Source of the DNA: Branchiostoma belcheri
Lineage: Eukaryota > Chordata > Leptocardii > Amphioxiformes > Branchiostomatidae
Length of the DNA stretch: 64,000 bases
Reading direction: 5' to 3'
NCBI RefSeq assembly: GCF_001625305.1
Contig: NW_017803865.1
Location: forward strand, 2,929,177-2,993,176
Shown one piece after another: positions 12,901-25,200 of the stretch. Below the pieces are notes generated by a model. That model ran no database searches, was not told where the DNA came from, and was given only the letters and a program-made list of their open reading frames with translations. Numbering within the stretch: position 1 is the first letter of the stretch; each line of letters begins with the position of its first letter. Both the position numbers and the translations under genes were made by a program.

Positions 12901-15900
12901 TTTTCAGTGCAATTCAGTGCAACTGTCAGTTTCAGTTTATTTAAAATCGGCTGGCATGTCACACAATCATATGGTACATGAAATATGTCGAATTTTCACA
13001 AACACTGCACGTATCATGGACTATCCAATAAGTTAAAATGACAGAGATATAATATTAAAATCTGGTCATTGATCACCAATTTACAGAATTCATATAATAC
13101 AGTCATAATAATTAAAAGAGCCATATTTACAGATTATTTATATAAAATCAATATACCACTATGTAGAATGCTGAGATAAAATCTTCAAAGCACGAGGTAT
13201 AAACGACAGTTCATGACGTGCGCACTACAAGACTGTGAATTTGTTAATGAGAAATAAACCAATCACTACCACTACAGGTTGGCAGCAGCGATGCTCTAAC
13301 CATTGCCGAGGCCGTGGTCCCAATGAGCCCGGTCCGTCCACCAGGCGCTCCGCCGAGCGCGCCAGAAATCACCAACGTTACCCGGGAGACGATCTCCCTG
13401 TTCTGGGAGAAACCTCTTGAGGAGAACGGTGCTCCCATCACCGGATATCACATCGACAGGTAACTGTGATTTTTATTTTGCGAAACCAATGCTTATTATA
13501 TACTATCCTATACTATCTTTGGGTTCTGTTTAGTTGCATCTATGATTAAATTTGGACAACTCAGTTCAAAGATTGTACATCTGCATTGTGTTTTATTTAT
13601 ATTTTTGCTCAGTTATTCTTCATTCCTTCCTTCCTTCCCTCCCAGACGTGAGAAGACCGTCGGACGCTGGGTGCGTGTAAACAAGACGTCCATCCTGGTC
13701 CAGACCTACACTGTCACGTTTAATAACTCTTCATTCCTTCCTTCCTTCCCTCCCCAGACGTGAGAAGACAGTGGGCCGCTGGGTGCGTGTGAACAAGACG
13801 TCCATCCTGGTCCAGACCTACACCATCACCGCTTTAGTGGCAGACAACGAGTACGAGTTCCGCGTCCTCGCGGAGAACGCCGCGGGCCTGAGCGAGCCAA
13901 GCCCAATGTCCGAGGCCGTGCTCACCCGCGACATGAAGGGCCGACCCCCCCGACCAGAGGGCGAACCCGAGGTCGTCGCGGTAACCGCTACCACGGCAAC
14001 GATAAACTTCCAGGCGCCTGACGGCGACGGAGGAACCCCGATCACGGGTTACATCATCCAGTGCCGTAAGGTCGGCACCCGCCGCTGGGTCGTCTGTACT
14101 TCATCCTACACCATCTCTACTACTACATTCGTCGTCACAGGTGGGCTTCTTTATTTCTTTTATTTCTTTACTAGAATATCATCAGTTGAAGAAGTATTTC
14201 AAGCCCTAGTTTCAGTTCCAAGTACTTTAGTTGGATACTTTGGATATCTTGTTAACTTTCCTACATAACTATTAGTTTTCATGCATTGTCACATGCAGCT
14301 AATCTTCCTTGAGTTACATAAAGAACAACTAAAAGGATGGAATCAAACTGATACACAGAACTAAGAAATGAAGCACAGATCTGAAGCTTTCAGATGACTT
14401 CCGCCATCTTTTTTCAGCTGCTAAAGATTACTTACTAGGTAGTCCTATAAAGCTGGTAGTAATACAATTATAAAAAATCATACAGTAACAATAACATTAA
14501 CATTAGACTATTTTTAGTACAGTTTTATTACAGCTATAATTTAGAAATTTACACGAAAAGTTTGCTGACAAATATTCATGCTTGCTTGTTGCGATTGTCC
14601 ACCGCAGGCCTAGTGGAGGGTGATGCGTACGAGTTCCGAGTTCTGGCGCAGAACCTGGTTGGTTACAGCATCGCCAGCCGCCGAACCATGTCTGTGGTCT
14701 GCAGGGCAAAGGTCGAGGGCGAGCCGCCGCAGGTGTTAGTCGCACCTGAGGACTGCATCTGCGCTCCAGGTGAGATTCCTCACATACTTCTTGTGTTGCC
14801 CAGCTTTTAAACCAGAAGCAGAAAGCTGAATCAAATACCATGTGGTTTTACCTTAAAAAAACTAAATCAAATACAGTGAATTGGCCTTTAAAAACTGCAC
14901 CAACACCTTGAATTTGTCTTGAAAAACTGAATCAAACACAGTGAATTGGCCTTGAAACTGGATGTCATTGACAATACTGTTAATAGGCCAAATTCAAAAT
15001 TATTGTAACCATCATGTATATGTACAGTATTATATGTCTATGGAGTTGGTACAAATGTAGGAGTCTGGACCAAAATCATGTACAACCCAAATCTTGCTTT
15101 ATTTTGTCTTACCCTGATGTCTTTCCTCACAACTCACAGGTGAGAACGCGCGGTTCTTTACCCGGTTCTCCGGCCACCCCGCCTGCTCAGCCAAGTGGTT
15201 CTTTGACGGTGTGGAGCTTTACGAGAGCCTGAAGTACAGCATGTCTGGAGACTCCACCAACTTCTGGCTGGAGGTCTTCAACACCACGGCTAACATGGAG
15301 GGAGAGTATGTCATTAAGGTAAGGCACTGTGGAATTTCTTGATTTAATTTTTATTGGTTGGCTGTTCAGCATACACAGTCAGGGCAGCCCAACTAGTCTG
15401 TGGGTAATGGTAAGAAATAATATAAAGGGCTTGCCCTGCTGACAAAGCCTATAGAATTCTGGGCACATTTAGATATTGATTCTCGATACACAATATTAAA
15501 ACCCTGCCTCTAGATCCTCTTAATAATATATCATTTTGTATTCTATGTACTTTAAAAGCTTCTAACATATTTGTAGTCAGTAATAACCTGTAGGAATGAC
15601 CAGTAAATTAGAATACTAGAAATGTGAATGTTAGTGACAGCAATTCAGGACCCTGCTAGTCTGTACAACTACGAGCACTGTATAACTACAAGCACTGAAT
15701 AAAACCATATTTTGTTTTTATTATCATTCTAAGGTTGACAACGGCGTTGGCCAGGCGACTGCCTCCGCCCGCATCATCCACGAGTTTGCTCCGCGCCTGA
15801 CGCGTAAGCTGCCGGACACCGTGCAGGGCCGCAGCGCCGGTCTGATCCGCGTGACGGTTCCGTTCAAGGCCAAGCCCGAGCCGACCGTCACCTGGACCAA

Positions 15901-16244
15901 GGACGGCGAGGAGATCTGCCGAACAAACCGCATGTTCCTGGAGAGCACCGAAACCTACACCAACATGATCATCAAGGTTGGTTGTCTCTCTCTCTTTTTT
16001 TAACGGAGTGGTTCAATACAAGGCCTATACGACCACTTCTCGGCATGGAACTAGAAAGATGAGAGAAACATGGCTATGTGAAGAGATGGCGGTGAACGTT
16101 TGATTTGAAAACCTGTAGATTGTAGGTTGGTGGGAAACACACTTGTAAAGCTTGGCCGTACGGGGAAAGAAACTGTCACTGTAAAAAGATTTCGAAGTAG
16201 GAATTTGGACAGTGAAGTTGTCTCTTGGCTACGGTACAAATAAA

Positions 16245-16279
<35 letters not shown>

Positions 16280-19200
16280 AGGATGCTAAGTGGGAGGATC
16301 GTGGCGAATACACCGCCAACATCGAGAACTCCCAGGGCATCCTCACCATCAAGGTTGTGGTCGACGTTGTGGACAGGCCAACTGTGCCGCTCGGACCCGT
16401 CAGAGTTCAAGAGGTCACCAGTAACTCGATGCTTCTCCTGTGGGAGGCACCGGAGAGCGACGGAAGCTCACGCATCACCAACTACATCGTGGAGAAGCGT
16501 GAGCCTTCGGCGGGATCATGGAGACTGGTGACAGCATATGCGACCGAGACGCGGTGTCGGGTGACGCGGCTGATGAACAAGTCAAGCTACCTGTTCCGCA
16601 TCATGGCTCAGAACGCCGTCGGACTGAGCGAGCCGCTCGACACGACGGAGCCAGTCACCGCAGAGGACCTGTACAGCAAGCCTGACAGGATCGAGAACCC
16701 GCCCGAGGTTTGTATACATGGCTACATAATCATACGAGTATATGATATTAACAGAAAGAAATTAATAATATTTGACCATATTTAACTGCTATGGTGTCAT
16801 TCTGATGTGGGGCTATACAAACTCAGCTTCTACTTGCTGTTGATACATACATTCTAGCTCAACTGGTAATCTTTTAATGAATTTGTCTGTGACAAACCTA
16901 TAAAGAATGCTACATATGTTGTTCAACCTTTTATCTAATGTATGGAACATGTAACACACTGCTAATGCGGCCAAGCAGGCCCCATGAACAATGAGCTTAA
17001 ATTAAACTTTGGACATTATTTTGTATGTTGAGAACTGAGCCATCCTGTGTTTGTGCAGTGAAGTCTTTTGAGACTGACTGACTGTAGTAATAGGAACATG
17101 TAATTCAGGCCGTAGGCTACCAAAAGTTCTTTTAATAAAACCCATTATCATTATTCTCTAGGTGGTGTCTGTAGACAAGGACTCGGTTGAGCTGAGGTGG
17201 GACGAGCCGCTGTCTAACGGTGGCACCATCATCCTTGGCTACATCGTGGAGAAACGCGAGAAGACCGGGAACTACTGGCACCGCGTTACCCCAACCCTCA
17301 TCACCGAGAACACCTACACCGTCACCGGACTGATCGAGTTCTCATCGTACCAGTTCCGCATCCGTAGCGAGAACGCCATGGGCGTGAGCGCGTCATCGGA
17401 CGCGTGCGAGTATGTGACGATTAAGGACGAGCGTGAGATCATCCTGCCGAGGTTCGTGCGGAAGCCGCAGGATTGCGAGGTGCGGGAGGGCGAGACCGGA
17501 GAGTTCACCGCTCACATCATCTGCACCTCCGATTACATCCTCAAGTTCTACAACATGTACGGCAAGGAGCTCAAGACTGACGACAAGTTCAAGGTAGGAA
17601 TCGTTCCTTCTGAAACATTGTCCCAAACATGGCAGCCAAAATAGCTCATCAAATGCATGAAAACATTATGTTAGAATCGAGAGATGTTTACAAATGGAAT
17701 GCAGAAAAGGTAAAAATGTTTTAAGAAGTATTTCCAGGGTTATAAAATAAAAGGTAGAAGCCTAGCTGTCATGACGAGTTGGAAAAACCTTATAAAATAT
17801 AAGTGCATCAATCAATATTTGTTGTGAGGCGATAACAAACGCAGTGAAGTAAGATACAATAAAGTCTCATCACAGTGGTATTAGGTGTTCAGTAATTCTA
17901 TCATATATTGTAATGATATGCAATATTATTCATTTGATTATATGCATTTGTGTTGAATTTAGGCTCAAATTTGATTTGGTAAACTTTGATGAAGAATTAG
18001 CAACTGAGCCATCCTGTTTTGTTTGTCTGCACAGTAAAGTTACAGTCTTCTGAGACTGACTGACTGACAGTAGTATGTATTTATGGTAATGAAATACATT
18101 ATTCCTATTTAGGTTGTGAAGGAGCCAGGCTACATCAAGGTGCAGATCCTGGACGTGCACGAGGCGGACTGCGGAGAGTACACCTGCCGCGCCGCCTCCA
18201 GCGCCGGGGCCGTGACTGCCTCCGCGCAGCTCTCCATCCGCGGTGACCCGAAGATAGACCTTCCCGAGGAGATGAAGAAGAAGATCAACATCCAGCGTGG
18301 AGAGAGCGTCTGTCTGAAGGTGCCCGTCTATGGCGACCCTGCACCCATGGTGACATGGGAGAAGGAGGGAAGGACCATCGTGGACGATGGCATGCACTTC
18401 CAGGTAATTGATTTACACCAACTTCTCTTCTTTCTTTCTGTTTATTTTCCCATCCATGTGGTGTTCCTTAAATACATTGTAGTGATGACAATGAAGACCA
18501 TGAACAGAATGAAGTTTACTGCATATTCATGCCCCATTGTGACTAAATGCAGCATTAAAGTTAGATACAGGAGATGTTGACTGATAGGGAAATATGCTAT
18601 GTTTTGTCTATATCTATAATTTACATTCTTGGTAATGTATTGCAGCTATTCTTGTTTTGTTTCAAATGCATTTTGTTGAAACACACAGAGGCAGGCAGGC
18701 AGGCAAGATGTTTCTTTCTTTCTTTATTTCTTTATTTGAATTTACCACATGCAAAAACAAGTGGAAGGGAGGACAAAACAGGTGTATCAACGCCTTTACA
18801 AGTTGTCCTCCCAAACCTGAAATGATAATACAACAATACGGAACCAAGTCAAACAATAAACATTAGACATCAAAAATCAGTAGACATGAAATATACAATT
18901 CGGTAAAAGTTATACACAGAATTGATTATGTACAAAAATTATCAAATGTCATTATGTACAGATTAAAAAGGTCATCTGATGTATGCTCTCTTGGGATATA
19001 TATAAACATTGCTTCTTGTCCAATCCTCATTTGTAACTGTGAATAACTGCACTTCCAGATCATGTCTGGTAAGAAGTCGACCACCCTGACCATCCTGGAG
19101 GTGGACGCCCACGACTCCGGAGCCTACACACTAAACATCATGAACAGCATCGGAGAGGACACCGCTACGATTAACCTGGAGGTGGCCGCAGTGCCTGATC

Positions 19201-22200
19201 CACCAGAGGAACCACCAGCGGTCAGCGAAGTGACCGGGGACAGCGTTAAACTGTCCTGGTCTGAGCCTACTGTTGACGGTGGTTCTCCTGTCACAGGTTG
19301 GTGAATGGTTTACTGTAATTCCTGATTTTTTCACTGTACAGTTATATTCACTGTTTTCACTGTCACTTCTGTACTGTGAACTTATCATTACGGTTAACAA
19401 ATAATTCCTAGTCTTTCTTTTTTCTGCACCTGTCACCACAGTGAATATATAGTTCCTTGAACTTACATGTCCATTTTTCTCTGACCGTGAACTTTTGCTA
19501 CTGTGAACATAAAGTGAATTACAGTTTTTAGAATTCAGAGTACATACAGTATAATACACATTAGACATTAGACTAGCAGCATTAGCAATGTTATGCTGTA
19601 GGTAAACCTCTTCTGCTCTTCTGAATGTAGATTGTGGTAACTATTTGTAAAATAACTCATCTTTTAATTGTCAAATATGCCTAATTCAGTGATCATTGTA
19701 GCTGCTATGGCATATTATCTGTTGCGAAGGCCACCATGTCAACTGTGACCCACACTCAGGTGTAGGGACTGACACGGTCATCATACTCGGAAAATCTGTA
19801 TCTGTACATGAATTTGTATCTGATTGCAAATAAAGATATTGAGTGATTGCCATAGATAGATAGATTTTATTATTGAAATAAACCTGTTTTTCATGCATTC
19901 ATTTTGTTATCCAGGTTACGTTGTGGAGCGTCGCGCCGTGTCGTCCAACCGGTGGATCCGCATCATGACGGTTCGTACAACCACCTGCACCGTGTACGGC
20001 CTGAGGAGCAGCAATGAGTACGTGTTCAGGGTTAGCGCCATGAACGCTTTCGGCTGCGGCCGCACCTGCATGGAGACCGCCGTGGTTCAAACACGCAGCA
20101 CGTTCCGACAGAACTACGATGACGAGGTTGACACAGAAGCGCCGTGCGTGCCTCGCACCTCCTTCATCAGCACCGGAGGACCCGAAGACGTCTACGACTT
20201 CAAGGAAGCACTGGGAAACGGGGAGTTCGGATCCGTGTACCGCGTACTTGAGCGCTCGACCCGCCGCACGTTTGCCGCTGTCGTGGTCACGTGCAAGACG
20301 TCCGAGCGCAAGCAGGCCTGCCGGAAGGAGATCGAGCTTCTTCACAAGCTTAACCACAAGCGAGTCCTCCGTCTCTATGACGCATATGAATCCCACGATC
20401 AGCTGACGCTCGTCCGAGAGTTCATCTCAGGTCGCGAGCTGCTGGAGATGGTGATCGACCACCGCGTGCACTACACCGAGGCCGACTGCATCCACTACAC
20501 ACGGCAGATCTGCGAGGGACTGGAGTTCCTGCACTCCAAGAACGTGCTGCACCTGCACCTGCGGCCTGAGAGCATCATGTGCTGCACGCACGTCGGATAC
20601 TACGTCAAACTGACCGACTTTGGACGCTCCATCCAGGTCAAGCCTGGACAGAAGGTGAGGACTTCTACATGCAATCGTTTGTCCAAGAATATTCCATTTC
20701 TGTTTATTGTATTCATAGGAAATAATGTAGCTGTTGCAATGCAACTTGCCACCACTTGACTTGACTTGACCAGCATGTAGTAAAATTTACCAGTTTTAAA
20801 AAGTTACAGAAGGTGAGGACTTCTACATGATTCAGATTCAGATTTTATTGCCATCAACTCGTTTGTAACATACATGCACATGTCTTGCAGTTGTCTGAGA
20901 ATATTCCATTAATATTTCTAAGACGTAACGCAATCTTTTGTAGCAGTTGCAAGCAACTTGCCGCCGGCATGTAGTAGAATTTAGTGTTGATTGTGATTTT
21001 ATGATAAAGTCAGATCTTTGATTTGTACAAACAGTGATAAATGAATGTAAACAATGATTGTGAATATTTAAGAAGCCAATACAATACTTAATTTTCTATT
21101 ATATGCCAAAAAAAAGTATAAAATTCAGCCTGTAGCTGTGATATGCTTGATGCGTGATATGCCTGTAGCTGTGATATTACAGAGCATAACTGAAATATTT
21201 TAGAAGTCAATAGTTTTATATCATCTGTGCTTTTGATTACTGATCATAAGGCCAATGAACTCATGATAAACCATTCCTCCCTTCCAGATCAACATGAGCT
21301 ACATCTCTGCTGAGTTTGTTGCTCCTGAGGTGATCCACGCCGAGTCCATCGGCAGGTCCACAGACATGTGGTCTCTCGGCTGTATCGTCTACCTGCTGCT
21401 CGGCGGGACTTCGCCCTTCGAGGGAGAGTCTGAGGTGGGTTTATTGTTTATTTTCCAGGGGAAACATGTAGCCTGTACCTTTTTCAGTAAGGGGAAAAAA
21501 AAAACCAGGAATCAACAACATCAAATAAGATTATAATTTTTGCTGCTGGGCGGGACTTCACCCTTTGAGGGAGAGTCAGAGGTGGGTTTGTTTGTTTGTT
21601 TGTTTGTTTGTTTGTTTGTTTGTTTGTTTGTTTGTTTGTAAATTTCTCCAAGCTAGACAGAAACATCCCACCTGACTCTGAACTGCAGTATTATAGTTCT
21701 CAGGCCGACACACTTACCTGTATTTCACATCAATAACGATAAGAGTAGGTGTGTTGGATTTACCCTGTCCTTGGTGCTGAATTCACCATCCATGCAGCTA
21801 TTGTTAGAAGCACTTGTCATAAAGAGTAGGGGAGTTCCTGACTAAGGAAAGTGCCTCTAGTTTAACCACACCTGATAAACCTCAGATCATCCATAGTTTT
21901 TTTTCCCTGTGCCTTGTTTACCCAAGAGATGACATGACAACATTGAATAATGTCATCTTTATGTTTACATTTGTATTATGTTTTATGAGCAGCGGATTCA
22001 CATAAGCGCAACAAGTGCTTCCTATCTAATGCTCAAAAATCCATGTGAATAAAATAAATAAAAGATTGAATAATCAATGATATAATGTGGTATGTATTGT
22101 GTTCACAGGTGGAGACGGAGCGTAACGTCCACGAACAGCGCTGGGCGTTTGACGCTGAGGCCTTCGATAACTTGTCTGATGAGTGCCTGGACTTTGTGGA

Positions 22201-25200
22201 CGGGCTGCTCTGGAAGGTAAGGAAGAAAAAAATTTTTTAAATGAACTTGAACATGTATCATTTCCTCATGTTGAGCATTGTTTTTGTCCCTATTATTCGC
22301 AAATAATTGCCGGTTCTTACTTGTATACATTTAGCTTTGTGAGTAATTTTTCGGTTTGAACATGTAATGTAATTTTTTGTGTGCAATTCAAGCAGTGGAT
22401 GGATTCATTCAAAGACAAGGATTCCAAACTTGAAAATACATGTTTATTTTTTGATAATGTGGTGTAAATAAGCTACAAAATCCAGTATTTAAAGACCTGA
22501 AAATGCAAGCTTATTTTACTAGTTGGTAAACTATTAATGCAGTGTTTTAAACCATTTCTAATTCATCCCTTGCAGGACAAGAACTCCCGGTACACTGCCC
22601 AGGAGTGCCTGGAGCACCCGTGGCTGAGGAAGGGCATGGAGACAGTCTGTTCTACTGACATCACCAAGACTCGACACAGGCAGTTCTTCTTCCGCAGAAG
22701 GGCGTACGACAAGTACACCGCTTCTCACGCCATCGGCCGCCTGGCCGCACGTGGCGTCGCCCGCTCCGAGGCTGTCGAGAAACAGGTTTGTCCTCATTTT
22801 CTTTTGTTAATAGAAACTTAAGCCCTCTATCTATTCTGTTAACGTGTTGTACAAGCTACAATCATGCTGCTATAGCTTTATATTTATTAACAATTTGAGG
22901 CCGTCGAGAAACAGGTTTGCCAACTTTTGTCCTGATTTTCAGATAGCTATAGAAACTAGCTATCTAGCAATCAATCAAGTATGAAAACTTTAGTTATGGG
23001 TTCACCACACCACGAAGTGGTGTGGTGAAACCATATTGCTTTTTCTGATGTTTCTTCTCCTCCTCCTTCTCCTCCTCCTCCTGCCATATCTTTAAATGGA
23101 TTCAGCTTCTTCATTTTAGGGCCTAAGGTCCTGAAATTTGGTATGGAGGTACAGTGGGCAAATACCCCTAGGCGTTTTTTAAATTATTGTGATACAGGCT
23201 TTTAGAATGGTTTTATTTGAGTTTTTTGGCTGTGTTATAGCAAATGTATTACTGTGTTAGTCTGCCTTGTTTACCACGTTTGGGCATGAGTCATCACAAT
23301 GGAATGCAGGGCATCAACCAATAGGCATGCAGCTTTCCTCTATACTTCTTGCTGATTGGCTGTTGGGATTTAACTTGATTAACACCTGCACAGAAGCATT
23401 TCCATACTGACAGTATGTCTGTATTCAAGTGTTTTGGTAGGTATTTCAAGCTTTCCTGCTCCAGCATTGGAATGCCGGGCATGGACGTTTTTTTATTTAT
23501 TTTGAAAATCAACAGTTTGCATTATGCAATTAAAAATCCTAACCAATAAAGTAGGGAATAGCTATCCAACTGTTGTTTTAGTTGTATTTTACTTCATATT
23601 ATAGTTATATCAATGTAAATCATTGTTTTCCCTTGTGTTTCCCATTCTTTCCCTGCCATGTCGTAAAATGTGGTGAACCCATCGCTGTATTTGCTCCAAA
23701 GCAAATATTGGCCTTTCTAGTTAAGCCTTACATCTACTACAACTTCTTGTACTTGACATGTAGACATTGTAGGATGTATCCTGTCAAGCTATATTGCTGC
23801 TAAGCACAATCTACACGTTGTACTTTTTGTTTGGTTCTGTGCTTTAAGTGTCTCAGTTCTGAAGCAAGTACTAGTTTTTTCTTCTCTCCATTTGTACACC
23901 TTCTTAAGCTCTTGTTCCAATTGTATCATTGCCATTAAATACAAAATTTATGCAATATAATTACAGGTCACCCTGGAAGTTGAGCGTGACGATCTCGGCC
24001 CTAAGAAGGTGAGCCGCGTTCGCCACGTGACGGCAGTCGAGGGCTGCGCCGCGAGGATCGACCTGAAGATCCACACCTCTGCAGAAACAACCTACTCCTG
24101 GCAGAAGATCTGTGCCCATCATGGCTTCCACTCTATGGAGCGCAAGGTACAGTCACTAGAGACACAGACAAATACAGAACAGTCAAATACAGGACAGAAA
24201 GACTTGAAAACTATCACATACATGTTCCCTATAGTATATAGTGAGGGTTTTGCATGCTTGATTTAATAGCCTTAGTAACAGCTGTACCACCTTGTTGTTT
24301 CTCTTGTAGTTTTTCTGTGATGGTACAAGTTTTGATTAAGATTGTATTGTACTGAATCAGCCATTCAACTTTTAGACTGCGAGTGACTTATCTTGTTGAT
24401 CACATTTGTGCATTTAGCCCATCTGGGCAAGAACATGCAATAAAGATTCATGTACATTCTGATAAAACATTCATCATCCTCATCCAGGACGTTACCCTGG
24501 AGGAGGGAGGAAAGTACCAGATGAAGTATGATCGCTCCACCGGCAGGATCAGCCTCATCATTAACAACATCACTGCTGACGATGATGGCAGGTACACCTG
24601 CACTGTGGAGAACAGGTCAGACTTGTTTTCTTTCATCTATTTGCACAGAAGACATATATAGAAAGTAAAAACTATCAAATGCAACAAACTGCTTTCTTTG
24701 CTACCTGATCTCGTGACAATTTTTGGTGACAATTTTGGGGACAATTTTTCTGACAATGTTTTGTTACAATTTTTGAATCAATTTTTGAAACAATTTTTGT
24801 GACAATTTTTATGACAATTTTTGTGACAATTATTTGTTACAATTTTTTGTGACAATTTTTTGTGACAAAATCCCTGCAGATTTGGCCGTGTTCGCAGCTG
24901 GACTGAGCTGACGGTGATCCTGATTGACGGCACGGTGACGCGCAGACGTAAGGAGCTGTACAACTACACGGAGCATGAGGAGGAGGAGGTGGTGACGGAC
25001 TGCCCGCCCAAACTCCTCCTGCCGCTGTACGACCGACATGTGTACCAGGGAACCGCCTGCAGGCTGGCCTGCGTCGTCAACAGATGCAAGGAGCCACAGG
25101 TTCGTTTGTTTGTTTGTTTGCCTGTTACCAGTAAACAATCTTAGCTGTGACACACAAGTTCTGTACGGTAAATACAAGCTGTGTGAGACCGGACTGTGAG

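Noticed and set aside
178-22785. Twitchin or projectin instead of titin
   Set aside because: Fn3/Ig arrays and a kinase occur in all of them, but the post-kinase tail, the long series of M-band Ig domains with linkers, and the final single-exon Ig match titin.
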